NCBI RefSeq assembly: GCF_005517195.1
Contig: NZ_CP040244.1
Span: 6,280,001-6,344,000, forward strand
Length of the DNA stretch: 64,000 nucleotides
Origin: Streptomyces vilmorinianum
GTDB taxonomy: Bacteria > Actinomycetota > Actinomycetes > Streptomycetales > Streptomycetaceae
Direction of reading: 5' to 3'
Numbering within the stretch: the first letter of the stretch is position 1; every line of letters begins with the position of its first letter. This document shows positions 8,923 through 17,964 of the stretch, piece by piece. A model generated the notes under the pieces. That model was not told where the DNA came from, did not search any database, and saw only the letters and a program-made list of their open reading frames with translations. The position numbers and the translations under genes are program-made.

Positions 8923-8945
<23 letters not shown>
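8829..8945. repeat. Three short degenerate direct repeats at the 3' end of moaE
   Basis: The element GCTCRRCAGGAGCSG recurs at about 8835, 8858 and 8921; two copies extend into the same CCGACCC. The copy at 8921 contains the moaE stop codon, so the other two look like short duplications of the end of that gene. Confidence 0.55.
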
Positions 8946-9384
<439 letters not shown>

Positions 9385-9443
9385 GGTGCCCATGGTGCCG
9401 TACCGCACGGACAGCGCGGAATAGCGTTTTCGACCGGTGGGAC

Positions 9444-9464
9444 GGACCCTCCGTAGGAGGGTCC
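9444..9464 (-). terminator. Hairpin at the end of the SDR gene
   Basis: A perfect inverted repeat, GGACCCTCC-GTA-GGAGGGTCC, immediately follows or touches the stop codon of the SDR gene on the minus strand and separates it from moaE. Confidence 0.6.
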
Positions 9465-10573
9465 TACATGCCGCGCCGCTTCCGCATCTGCCTGACCAGC
9501 GCCGCCGTGCCCAGCAGCGCCACCGTCGCACCGGCCGCGCCCGCCGCCGTGGCGTCCTTGCGGCCGAGCCGGCGGCCCGCGACCGTGTGCCGGCCCTCGA
9601 CCTCCTCCAGGAGCGCCGCGAGCACCTCCTCGTTGGTCCACTGCGGGCGCCAGCCCGCGTCGTGCAGCCGTCCGACGCTGACCACCCAGGGGTGCATCGT
9701 GTACGCGAGGTCACCGGCCGGCGACGGCGTGAGCCCGATCCGGTGCAGCCGGGCGGCCGCGCCGAGCGCGACGGCGGAGGGCAGCTCCATGCGCCGGATC
9801 CCGGAGAGCTCCTCCACCTCCTCCTGCTCCAGCCATCCGTCGCAGCCGACCGCGAACTCCCCGTCGACCTTCTCAAGGGCCGCGTACTCCAGCGCGCTGA
9901 CCAGGTCCTCGACGTGGCAGAACTGCCACGTGGGACGGGATCCGGCGACGACGAGCAGCCGGGGCGACTCGAAGTAGCGGGTCAGGGCCGTGTCCGTACC
10001 GCCGACCAGGACGGCCGGCCGGACCACGGTGACGTGCAGACCGGGGTGGGCGCGGGGCGCGCGGCGGCCGAGCCGCTCGATCTCCAGCATGTCGCCGACG
10101 CCGGTGGCCTCGGCGGTCGCTCGCAGCTCGGCGTCCTCGGAGAGCGGGATGTCGTTGTCGGGCAGCGCGCCGTAGACCATCGCGGAGGTGCAGAGCACCA
10201 CGCGGTGCACGCCGGCGGCCGCGGCGGCCGTGAGCACGGTCTGCGCGCCGCGCACGTTGTAGGCCGTTCGGGCGGCGGCGTCCGATTCGAGGTCGAGGTC
10301 GAGGGCGAGGTGCACGACCACGTCGGCGCCCCGCAGCTTCTCGGCGATCGCCGGGTCGCGGACGTCGAGGATGTGCCACTGCGCCTCGGAGACCTCGCCC
10401 CGGCGCTCGTCGATGGCGATGACCTGCTTGATCTCCTCGGAGGCGGCGAGGCGCCTGGTCAGCAGGTCGCCGACCCCGGAAGCGGCGCCGGTGACCGCGA
10501 CCACGGGGCCGCGCCCGGCGGACCGGGTTGAGATGTTTCGCGCTGCGCGAACCTGAGGATCTGGGGAACTCAC
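9464..10573 (-). CDS. NAD-dependent epimerase/dehydratase (SDR family) with C-terminal hydrophobic tail
   Basis: Extended short-chain dehydrogenase/reductase of 369 residues. The Rossmann nucleotide-binding motif is VTGAASGVG at about residue 28. The usual strand VVLCTSAMVYG follows near residue 120, but a canonical YxxxK pair is not obvious. The last 30 residues form a hydrophobic stretch followed by RQMRKRRGM, which looks like a C-terminal membrane anchor. Start GTG 10573 has GGAG upstream; in-frame codons further upstream lack one. It is divergent from the zincin gene. The substrate cannot be assigned. Confidence 0.8.
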   Translation of the reverse strand: MSSPDPQVRAARNISTRSAGRGPVVAVTGAASGVGDLLTRRLAASEEIKQVIAIDERRGEVSEAQWHILDVRDPAIAEKLRGADVVVHLALDLDLESDAAARTAYNVRGAQTVLTAAAAAGVHRVVLCTSAMVYGALPDNDIPLSEDAELRATAEATGVGDMLEIERLGRRAPRAHPGLHVTVVRPAVLVGGTDTALTRYFESPRLLVVAGSRPTWQFCHVEDLVSALEYAALEKVDGEFAVGCDGWLEQEEVEELSGIRRMELPSAVALGAAARLHRIGLTPSPAGDLAYTMHPWVVSVGRLHDAGWRPQWTNEEVLAALLEEVEGRHTVAGRRLGRKDATAAGAAGATVALLGTAALVRQMRKRRGM

Positions 10574-10764
10574 CGGGCGTCTCCAGCGGTTGTCTTCAGT
10601 ACGTACCCGAATGACGCGTACGTACCAGGTGGCGTCCATCCTGCCGCAGCCCACGGCCCGGCGGAGCACCGAGCCCATATCCGGCCCGGATGTCTACGCT
10701 GGTGGTGTGCAGCGGGCAGTCGCCGTCGGCAGGAGGCCGGCGGCCCTACGAGCCGAGGAAACCT

Positions 10765-12207
10765 GTGAGTGACACCCCATTCGGATTCGGCCTTCCGCCG
10801 GAGGAGCCGGAGAACGGCGACGAGGGCAAGAAGAAGGACCCCGCCGGAGGTGGCCAGGGGTCCGGCGGCCAGGGCGGCGACAATCCGTTCGGCGCCAATC
10901 CGTTCGGCTTCGGCGGTCTGCCCGGTATGGGCGGCCCCGGCGGCGCTGACAACCCCTTCGCCGCGATGTTCGGCTCGCTGAACCCCAACGACCTGGGCGC
11001 GGCCTTCCAGCAGCTCGGCCAGATGCTCTCGTACGAGGGCGGTCCCGTGAACTGGGACATGGCCAAGCAGATCGCCCGCCAGGTGGTCGCGCAGGGCACG
11101 CCCGACGGCACCAAGGACGCCAGTGTGGGTCCGGCGGAGAAGTCCGCGGTCGAGGAGGCCGTGCGCCTGGCCGACCTGTGGCTGGACGGCGTGACCTCGC
11201 TGCCCTCCGGGGCGAACACGGCCGTGGCGTGGAGCCGCGCGGAGTGGGTCGAGGCGACCCTCCCGGCCTGGCAGCAGCTGGTCGACCCGGTCGCCGAGCG
11301 GGTCGGTGCGGCGATGGGCGATGTGCTGCCCGAGGAGATGCAGGCCATGGCGGGCCCGCTGATCGGCATGATGCGCTCGATGGGCGGCGCCATGTTCGGC
11401 CAGCAGATCGGCCAGGCCGTGGGTGCGCTCGCGGGCGAGGTCGTCGGTTCGACCGATGTCGGTCTGCCGCTCGGCCCGGCCGGCAAGGCGGCGCTGCTGC
11501 CGCTGAACATCGAGGCGCTCGGCAAGGACCTGGGTGTCCCGAAGGACGAGGTGCGGCTGTACCTGGCCCTGCGTGAGGCCGCCCACCAGCGGCTCTTCGC
11601 GCATGTGCCGTGGCTGCGCGCGCATCTGTTCGGTGCGGTCGAGGGCTACGCCCGCGGGATCAAGGTCGACACCTCGAAGCTGGAGGAGGCGGTCGGCCAG
11701 CTGGACCCGACGCACCCGGAGCAGCTGCAGGAGGCACTGCAGCAGGGCATGTTCCAGCCCGAGGACACGCCGGAGCAGAAGGCGGCTCTCGCGCGCCTGG
11801 AGACGGCGCTCGCGCTGGTCGAGGGCTGGGTGGACGCGGTGGTCCACGAGGCCGCGAAGTCCCGGCTGACCTCGGCGGACGCGCTGCGCGAGACGCTGCG
11901 CAGGCGCCGGGCGAGCGGTGGTCCCGCCGAGCAGACCTTCGCGACGCTGATCGGTCTCGAGCTGCGTCCGCGCCGGCTGCGGGACGCCTCGCGGCTGTGG
12001 GCCTCGCTCACGGACGCGCGCGGTGTCGACGGCCGCGACGACCTGTGGGAGCACCCGGACATGCTGCCGACGGCGTCCGACCTGGACGACCCTGACGGCT
12101 TCGTCCACCGCGAGCAGCTCGACTTCTCGGAGATCGACAAGATGCTGGGCGAGGCGGCCGGCAAGCGGGAGCGCGCCGAGGACGACGAGGACGACACCGA
12201 GAAGTGA
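10765..12207 (+). CDS. Zincin-like metalloprotease family protein (DUF2342 type)
   Basis: Conserved actinobacterial protein of 480 residues related to what is usually annotated as a zinc-dependent metalloprotease (homologue of Rv3195, from memory). The first 90 residues are glycine- and proline-rich with NPFG motifs and probably unstructured. The core has the helix REAAHQRLFAHVPWL near residue 275, where His residues would bind the metal, but a standard HExxH is not present. The tail is highly acidic. GTG 10765 is preceded by GAGGAA with good spacing. The stop overlaps the start of the NUDIX gene by four bases (GTGA), so the two are co-translated. Confidence 0.8.
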   Translation: MSDTPFGFGLPPEEPENGDEGKKKDPAGGGQGSGGQGGDNPFGANPFGFGGLPGMGGPGGADNPFAAMFGSLNPNDLGAAFQQLGQMLSYEGGPVNWDMAKQIARQVVAQGTPDGTKDASVGPAEKSAVEEAVRLADLWLDGVTSLPSGANTAVAWSRAEWVEATLPAWQQLVDPVAERVGAAMGDVLPEEMQAMAGPLIGMMRSMGGAMFGQQIGQAVGALAGEVVGSTDVGLPLGPAGKAALLPLNIEALGKDLGVPKDEVRLYLALREAAHQRLFAHVPWLRAHLFGAVEGYARGIKVDTSKLEEAVGQLDPTHPEQLQEALQQGMFQPEDTPEQKAALARLETALALVEGWVDAVVHEAAKSRLTSADALRETLRRRRASGGPAEQTFATLIGLELRPRRLRDASRLWASLTDARGVDGRDDLWEHPDMLPTASDLDDPDGFVHREQLDFSEIDKMLGEAAGKRERAEDDEDDTEK

Positions 12208-12728
12208 GCCTGCACGACGACGCGGTTCTCGCACTGAAGGCGTACGAGAGCCAGGACGAGTTGCGTCAGACCTACCTGGACCACTTGGCCGCCCACGAGG
12301 ACGGCATGTGGAAGGCGTGCGAGGCCGGGCATCTGACGGCCAGTGCGCTGGTCGTGGACCCGGAGCGCGGCCGGGTGCTGCTGACGCTGCACAAGAAGCT
12401 GGGCATGTGGCTGCAGATGGGCGGCCACTGCGAGCCGGGCGACGCGACGCTCGCGGCGGCGGCACTGCGCGAGGCGACGGAGGAGTCGGGGATCCCCGGT
12501 CTGACGCTGCTGCCGGGCGGCCCGGTGCGCCTGGACCGGCACCCGATTCCGGGGCCGTGCCACTGGCATCTGGATGTGCAGTACGCGGCGCTGGCGCCGG
12601 CCGGCGCGGTGGAGGCGATCAGCGAGGAGTCGCTGGACCTGCGCTGGTTCGCGTACGACGAGGTGGCGGGGGTGGCCGACGCCTCGGTGGTGCGGCTGAC
12701 GGAGGAGACGCGGGCACGGCTCGCGTGA
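12204..12728 (+). CDS. NUDIX hydrolase
   Basis: Pyrophosphohydrolase of 174 residues. The NUDIX box is complete, reading GGHCEPGD, then REATEESGI, at about residues 73-95. The substrate cannot be told from the sequence. GTG 12204 overlaps the zincin stop codon (GTGA), so translation is likely coupled. A terminator follows the stop codon. Confidence 0.88.
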   Translation: MSLHDDAVLALKAYESQDELRQTYLDHLAAHEDGMWKACEAGHLTASALVVDPERGRVLLTLHKKLGMWLQMGGHCEPGDATLAAAALREATEESGIPGLTLLPGGPVRLDRHPIPGPCHWHLDVQYAALAPAGAVEAISEESLDLRWFAYDEVAGVADASVVRLTEETRARLA

Positions 12729-12733
12729 CAGCG

Positions 12734-12767
12734 GTAAGGGGCGGCCCCCAGGGAGGCCGCCCCTTAC
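12734..12767. terminator. Bidirectional terminator after the NUDIX gene
   Basis: A 13-base-pair perfect stem, GTAAGGGGCGGCC and its complement, with an 8-base loop lies between the convergent NUDIX and AIM24 genes. Confidence 0.8.
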
Positions 12768-12773
12768 GCATGC

Positions 12774-13529
12774 TCAGTTCCAGACGTTGTTCTGGTTCTG
12801 GGCGTGCGAGCCGTGCTGGCCGGCACCGAACTGGGCGGCGATGCCCTGCCCGATGGCGGCGTGCTGCGGCGGCATGACCTCGCTGGGCTGGACGAGGGCG
12901 AAGCCCTGTCCGAGGAAGCTGAGCTCCCAGCCCTCGCCCGTGTCGCCGCGGCGGCGGCGGACGCTGGAGTTGGTCGTCTGCGCCTGCATCTGCACCCGCA
13001 GCCCGCTGGACCAGGCGACGATCGCGTCCGCGTCGACGTTGACGTACTTGTCCGGCGTGACGTGCATCATCAGCGGCTGACCGGAGGTCATCAGGGCGAC
13101 CTTGCCGCGGCCGGAGATGTTCAGCTGGTACTTGCCGGAGCCGGAGATGCCGTACTGGCTGTCCACGGCGATGACCTCGGTGTGCAGGGTCGAGTCCAGC
13201 GCCAGGACGTAGGCGCTGTCGACGGTCATGCCCTCCTGCTCGACCTCCACGACGTGGATGTACTGGGCGAGGTTGGCGAAGTAGACCGTGCCCTGGCCGG
13301 AGCAGCGCATGAGGTCGAGGCCCTCACCGGTCCGGGCCTGGGCGCGGCGCTGGCTGGGCGTCTGGTACTCGCCGTCGAAGTCGACGAGCCCCTGGTAGGC
13401 GACCATGGCGCCCTTGCGGGCGAGGACGTCGTCCGAGCCGGTCAGGGCGACCCGCAGCAGCTGCGGGTTCTGGATGACGTACCGGTCCTGGCTCTGCTGC
13501 TCGGCGTAGTTGAAAAGCGGGCTCTGCAT
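12774..13529 (-). CDS. AIM24 family protein (third gene of TerD/AIM24 cassette)
   Basis: Protein of 251 residues that is nearly all AIM24 beta-roll domain (TIGR00266-type), recognisable by LMRCSGQGTVYFA, the DAIVAWSSGLRV strand and the final LSFLGQGFALVQPSE. It has no signal peptide. The last 25 residues are rich in Gly, Gln, His and Asn. The biochemical function of bacterial AIM24 proteins is unknown; the yeast namesake affects mitochondrial membrane organisation. It follows a second AIM24 gene by 19 bases and is probably in one operon with the TerD-AIM24 fusion upstream. Confidence 0.85.
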   Translation of the reverse strand: MQSPLFNYAEQQSQDRYVIQNPQLLRVALTGSDDVLARKGAMVAYQGLVDFDGEYQTPSQRRAQARTGEGLDLMRCSGQGTVYFANLAQYIHVVEVEQEGMTVDSAYVLALDSTLHTEVIAVDSQYGISGSGKYQLNISGRGKVALMTSGQPLMMHVTPDKYVNVDADAIVAWSSGLRVQMQAQTTNSSVRRRRGDTGEGWELSFLGQGFALVQPSEVMPPQHAAIGQGIAAQFGAGQHGSHAQNQNNVWN

Positions 13530-13548
13530 GATGTGTTCTCGCTCCCCC

Positions 13549-14229
13549 TCAGCCCCGGACCCGCAGGCGGTCGGTGCTGTCCTCGCTCGGCTGTACGACG
13601 ACGATGCCCTGGCCGGAGAAGGCCATCTGGTACGCCTCGCCGCTGCCCCGCCCGATCAGGGAGGAGGCCTTGAAGCTGCGCTTGCCCTTGACCTTGAGCG
13701 CCGGAGACCAGGCGACGAGCGCGTCCGGGTCGACGTACGTCTCGTCCTCGCCGCGGCCGCAGTCGACGACGATCGGCGTGCCGCGCGAGGTCAGCGCGAC
13801 CCAGCCGGTGCCCGCGATCTCGACGTTGAACATGCCCTGGCCGGCGAACTTGGCGAGACCCTTGACCTTCTCGACGCCCCACTGGAGGTGGGCGTCGAAG
13901 GCCAGCAGGTTGGTGCCGTTGACCGAGAGCGAGTCGTTCTGGAGGTTGATCACGACGACGTCCGCGCCGTAGTCGGCGAGGTAGAGCAGTCCGTCGCCGG
14001 AGCACTTCATGACGGGCGCGCCCTCGCCGGTGAGCCACGCCTGCGCGACCTGGCGGGCGGCGGGCGGGTTGGGCTCGTAGGTGATGAAGCCCTCGTAGGC
14101 GACCATGGAGCCGGTGCGCGCGTACAGGTCCTGGCCGGAGGCCATGGCGACCTTGAGCATCGCGCTGCCGTGGTTCTCCATCCGGGCCGCCATCGGGGTC
14201 GGGGCGAAGCCCGCGAGTTGCTGGTTCAT
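13549..14229 (-). CDS. AIM24 family protein (second gene of cassette)
   Basis: Single-domain AIM24 protein of 226 residues with the same landmarks as its neighbours: MKCSGDGLLYLA, VDPDALVAWSPALKV and MAFSGQGIVVVQPSE. ATG 14229 has a ribosome binding site, GAGGGAG, about nine bases upstream. It lies 13 bases after the TerD-AIM24 gene and 19 bases before the third AIM24 gene. The three paralogous AIM24 domains differ enough to suggest three distinct subunits of one assembly. This is inference from arrangement. Confidence 0.85.
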   Translation of the reverse strand: MNQQLAGFAPTPMAARMENHGSAMLKVAMASGQDLYARTGSMVAYEGFITYEPNPPAARQVAQAWLTGEGAPVMKCSGDGLLYLADYGADVVVINLQNDSLSVNGTNLLAFDAHLQWGVEKVKGLAKFAGQGMFNVEIAGTGWVALTSRGTPIVVDCGRGEDETYVDPDALVAWSPALKVKGKRSFKASSLIGRGSGEAYQMAFSGQGIVVVQPSEDSTDRLRVRG

Positions 14230-14242
14230 TGTTCGGGCTCCC

Positions 14243-15871
14243 TCAGACCTCGTACGGCTGGACGACGATGAAGTTTCCGGGAGCGCCCCGGAACTGGAGG
14301 TTGACGGTCTCTCCGCTGTGGCCGGGGTACGCGTTGCGGCGCAGCCGGACCTGGCTGGAGAGGATCACCTGGGACGCGGACGACCAGGCGACGACGGCGT
14401 TGCAGTCGGCGAAGGTGGTCGGCGTGACGGGCAGGACGACGGGGATGCCGTGCGTCTTGACGACGACGGTGCCGGTGCCCTGGAACTGCATGGTGAACAG
14501 GGCGCCGCCGGGGATGCCGTGGCCCTCGATCCGGCGGACCTCGTACTGCAGGGACTCGTCGAAGGCGAGCACGTTCTCGGCGGAGACGCAGATGCCGTCG
14601 CCCTGGAGCTCGATCGGGTGGAGATGGGCGCCTTCCTCCGCGAGGAAGACCTGGCCGCGGCCGGTGCAGCGCATCAGCTGCATCTCCTGGCCGGTGGCGT
14701 TGCCGATGATCCGGCCGGTGAACCCGGCGCCCTTGTGGGCGAATTCGACCTTGCCCTGGTACATGACCATGCTGCCCTGGCGGGCGAGGACGGGGACGCC
14801 GCCCATGGCCAGGTCGACCCGCATGAGCTGCTGGTTCTGCGGGGTCCAACGGGCGCCGGTCGCGGTCTCCTTGTACGGCTGGAGCGCGGCGGCGAGTCCG
14901 GCGCCGGTGGCCGGAACGCCCTGGGGGACGCCCTGCGGGACGCCCATCTGGCCCGGGGGCATGCCGGGGGGCTGCTGGCCGAACTGCGGCTGACCGTACG
15001 GGGCCGGGGCGGGCTGGCCGTACGGCGCGGGCGCGCCGGGCGGCGGGACCTGGCCCGGGACCTGCCCGAACTGTGGCTGCTGAGGCTGCGGCTGGCCGTA
15101 CGGCGAGGGGGCCGGGGCCGGGGCGGGCGGGGCCATCGGCGCGGCCATGGTGGGCGCCGCGTGGATCGGCTGGACCGGGGCCTGCGGTGCGGGCGCCGGA
15201 GCGGCCTGCGGCGCGCCGAACGCCGGGGCGGGCTGGGGCACCTGCGGCGCGGCGGGCGCACCGAACGCGGGCGGTGCGGCAGCCTGCGCGGGCGGACCGA
15301 AGCCGGGGGCCGCCTGCGGGGTGGCCTGGGCGGCGGGCTGCTCCTCGGCGACCTCGCCGCCGAAGTTCTTCAGCAGCGCCTCCAGGCCGCCGTCGAAGCC
15401 CTGGCCGATGGCCGCGAAGCGCCAGACGTCCTTGAGATAGAAGTCGCCGAGCATGACGGCGCGCTCGGTGGAGAACTCCGTGCCCGTGAACGGGTATCGG
15501 ACGACCTCTTCGCCGCCCGCGACGATCCGGATGTAGCCGGGGCCGATCTGCGACATCTGGCCGGCACCGTCGATGGTCGCGGTGAACGACAGCTTGTGGA
15601 TGTTCGCCGGGATGCGGTCCAGCGTGACGCGGAAGGACTCGGTGTCGCCCGACTGCGCGCCGAGCAGCTGGATGGACTCCTCCGGCGACTTCGGCTGGTT
15701 GAAGAAGATGAAGTACCGGTCGTCCGAGAGCTGTTCGTTGGCGTCGAGGCCGAAGCAGCTGATGTCGAAGGTCAGTCCGGGCGCCGCGATCTGCACACCC
15801 ACGTACAGATCGGTCCCCGGTGTGAGATCACTGATCTTGGCCTTGTGGCCGCGTTGGAATTCCCTGGCCAT
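14243..15871 (-). CDS. TerD domain fused to AIM24 domain through a proline/glutamine-rich linker
   Basis: Fusion protein of 542 residues. Residues 1-165 form a TerD-family domain (stress and tellurite resistance, calcium binding), with DISCFGLDANEQLSDDRYFI and the late GPGYIRIV strand. Residues 170-328 are a low-complexity linker with many PYGQPQ and PQAAPAFGAP units. Residues 330-542 form an AIM24 beta-roll ending in FIVVQPYEV. It heads a three-gene AIM24 operon. The start at ATG 15871 fits the conserved MAREFQRGHK N-terminus of TerD proteins of this type; the Shine-Dalgarno site is weak. TerD proteins act at the inner face of the membrane in stress responses; the joint role here is unknown. 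Confidence 0.88.
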   Translation of the reverse strand: MAREFQRGHKAKISDLTPGTDLYVGVQIAAPGLTFDISCFGLDANEQLSDDRYFIFFNQPKSPEESIQLLGAQSGDTESFRVTLDRIPANIHKLSFTATIDGAGQMSQIGPGYIRIVAGGEEVVRYPFTGTEFSTERAVMLGDFYLKDVWRFAAIGQGFDGGLEALLKNFGGEVAEEQPAAQATPQAAPGFGPPAQAAAPPAFGAPAAPQVPQPAPAFGAPQAAPAPAPQAPVQPIHAAPTMAAPMAPPAPAPAPSPYGQPQPQQPQFGQVPGQVPPPGAPAPYGQPAPAPYGQPQFGQQPPGMPPGQMGVPQGVPQGVPATGAGLAAALQPYKETATGARWTPQNQQLMRVDLAMGGVPVLARQGSMVMYQGKVEFAHKGAGFTGRIIGNATGQEMQLMRCTGRGQVFLAEEGAHLHPIELQGDGICVSAENVLAFDESLQYEVRRIEGHGIPGGALFTMQFQGTGTVVVKTHGIPVVLPVTPTTFADCNAVVAWSSASQVILSSQVRLRRNAYPGHSGETVNLQFRGAPGNFIVVQPYEV

Positions 15872-15984
15872 GCGTAACGACCGTCCCCCATCCCGAAATG
15901 TGAATGCCTCGCGCCAGGCTAACGGCTGGCTGCGACATCGAGCCAAGCTGGTACGAATTCGGTACAGGATCGACGCGGTCCCGG

Positions 15985-16560
15985 CTACTCTCCGCGCGCG
16001 GCGGGCAGGTGCGGCAGACGGTCCGCGGCGACCACGCCTTCGAGGTACCCGCGCGCACGCTCGGTGCGCGGGTACGCCTCCAGGAGCCGCCAGAACCGGG
16101 GTCCGTGTCCGGGGACCAGGAGATGGGCCAGCTCGTGGACGAGGACGTAGTCGACGACGTACTCGGGCATGCCCTGGAGCCGGTGCGAGAGGCGGATGCT
16201 GCCCTCGGACGGGGTGCACGAGCCCCAGCGGGTGTTCTGGTTGGTCACCCACCGCACGGACGTCGGCCGTGCCCGGCCGCCGAAATACTGGTCCGACAAC
16301 CGCTCGGCGCGCTCGGTGAGTTCGCTGTCCCCAAGGACGCGCTTGCTCTCCTGGGCGGCGAGCTTGTCCAGCATGACCGTCACCCAGCGTTGCTCCTCCG
16401 CCTCGGACATCCGGGCCGGGATGAGCACGATGGTCCGGTCGCCCTCGCGGTAGGCGGAGACGGTTCTGCTCCGCCGGGAGCTTCTGCGGACCTCGACCGC
16501 ACTCGTCCCCGAGCCGCGGGGCGGTTTGCTTGTCACGCTGCGCTGTGGGTCGGCGGGCAC
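15985..16560 (-). CDS. M48/DUF45-type zinc metallopeptidase (YgjP-like)
   Basis: Cytosolic protein of 191 residues with the zinc-binding motif HELAHLLVPGHGPRFW near residue 141, which supplies HExxH plus a downstream His. It also has the family signature TRWGSC about 30 residues earlier. Such proteins are predicted peptidases of the YgjP/SprT group with no clear physiological substrate. The start is uncertain: GTG 16560 gives a full-length N-terminus but has no clear ribosome binding site; GTG 16536 is an alternative. The gene lies between the TerD cassette and the divergent ThiF-like gene. Confidence 0.82.
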   Translation of the reverse strand: MPADPQRSVTSKPPRGSGTSAVEVRRSSRRSRTVSAYREGDRTIVLIPARMSEAEEQRWVTVMLDKLAAQESKRVLGDSELTERAERLSDQYFGGRARPTSVRWVTNQNTRWGSCTPSEGSIRLSHRLQGMPEYVVDYVLVHELAHLLVPGHGPRFWRLLEAYPRTERARGYLEGVVAADRLPHLPAARGE

Positions 16561-16771
16561 GGGCCCGACGTTACCCGCTGTCAGCGGGGGAAGTCCCGCC
16601 TCCGGGACGGTTCGGCGGGGATCCCGTCACACGGTGCACCATTTGAATGATTAATACCCCGCCCTTGTGGACAACTTTGCGCGTCCGCCTCGACTCGCGG
16701 GCAATCTGACATCACCGGAGGGGAACGGCCGGGAGCGAAGAAGAAGACCGATCAAGATCACGGGGGCGGAA

Positions 16772-17923
16772 ATGCATCCGATGCTGAAACCGGCGCTGCG
16801 ACGCGCCTGGCGGAATCTGCAGAGCGTGCAGTTCGGGGCCACGTCCGCGCACGCGGTGGTGGTGGGCCCGGTCGACACGACCACGGGCAGCCTGCTCGGC
16901 CTGCTCGACGGCACCCGCGGCATGGAACTGCTGCGGGCCGAGGCTCGGGCCCTGGGACTGCCGGACGGGCGGCTCGAGGCGCTGCTCCGCAGGCTCGGGG
17001 AGGCGGGACTGATCGCGGACGCCTCGGCCGGCCGCCCCGGAAAGGCCGGCGCCCCCGGGCCGGCGGACCGCGCCCTCGATCCGCTCCGCGCCGACCTGGC
17101 CTCACTCTCCGTGGTCCACCCGGAACCGGACGGGGCGTTACGTCGGCTGGCCGCCCGGCGGGCCCAGCGCGTCCAGGTCCGGGGCGCGGGCCGGGTCGGG
17201 GCCGCGGTCGCCGCGCTCCTCTCGGCGTCCGGGGTGGGCACGGTGGAGGTGCTGGACTCCGGATCGGTGGAGCCCTGGGAGGTGTCGCCGGGCGGACTGC
17301 CGCCCGAGGCGGTGGGCGAACGCCGGGCCGTGGCGGCACGCCGGCTCGTGGGGCGCTCGGCCCCGGCCGGCCGGTCGCCGAGGGCGTCCGGGCGTGGTGC
17401 GGGTGAGAGCGGACACGAGCCCGCGCTCTCACTCGTCGTGGTGACACCGAGGGACGGCCTCGCCGCCTACCTCCCCGATCCGGTCCCCGCCCAGAGCTGG
17501 ATCACCACCGGCACTCCTCATCTCTATGCCGGCGTGCTGGAGGCCACCGGCGTGGTCGGACCGCTGGTGCTGCCGGGCGGCACGGCGTGCGCGCGGTGCC
17601 TGCAGGAGGAGCGGGCGGACCGGGAGCCCGTGTGGCCCCGGATGCTGGCACAGTGGCGCTCGGGAGCTCCCCACCCCCTGCCGGCCTGTGACCTGGGTCT
17701 CGCGACGGCGGTGGCGGGGCTGGCCGCGGCCCATGCGCTGGCCTTCCTGGACGGAGAGTTGCCCGCGAGTACGGGGGCACGATGGGAGGTCTCGCTGCCT
17801 CTTCTCGAGTGGCGTGTGGAACGGATGAGACCGCACCCGGCGTGTCCGTGCGGCGCGGTCCGTCGCACGGAGGGGGAGCATGCCTCGGGGGTGGAATCCC
17901 CGCAGGACACAATGGCGGGGTAA
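16772..17923 (+). CDS. ThiF/E1-like Rossmann protein, degenerate
   Basis: Protein of 383 residues related to the E1-like ThiF/MoeB superfamily (homologue of Rv3196, from memory). A Rossmann motif VRGAGRVGAAVAALL is at about residue 132 and the following acidic strand is VEVLDSG. The arginine/asparagine motif that follows in active adenylating enzymes (as in the window's MoeZ, SNLQRQ) is missing. Zinc-type cysteine pairs CARC and CPCG occur near residues 275 and 365. It is therefore likely a binding or docking protein, as in azole-peptide partner proteins, though no precursor peptide is seen nearby. Start ATG 16772 is chosen over upstream GTG codons that would add an atypical N-terminus. The ABC1 gene follows after about 40 bases. 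Confidence 0.7.
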   Translation: MHPMLKPALRRAWRNLQSVQFGATSAHAVVVGPVDTTTGSLLGLLDGTRGMELLRAEARALGLPDGRLEALLRRLGEAGLIADASAGRPGKAGAPGPADRALDPLRADLASLSVVHPEPDGALRRLAARRAQRVQVRGAGRVGAAVAALLSASGVGTVEVLDSGSVEPWEVSPGGLPPEAVGERRAVAARRLVGRSAPAGRSPRASGRGAGESGHEPALSLVVVTPRDGLAAYLPDPVPAQSWITTGTPHLYAGVLEATGVVGPLVLPGGTACARCLQEERADREPVWPRMLAQWRSGAPHPLPACDLGLATAVAGLAAAHALAFLDGELPASTGARWEVSLPLLEWRVERMRPHPACPCGAVRRTEGEHASGVESPQDTMAG

Positions 17924-17964
17924 CGGCCCTGTGCGGCACGGCAGTCTGGGATTTGGAGGGGCTT

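Noticed and set aside
16772..17923. Azole-peptide (TOMM) or lasso peptide cluster around the ThiF-like protein
   Set aside because: No precursor peptide, YcaO, dehydrogenase or transporter gene is nearby, and the gene is a conserved actinobacterial core gene.
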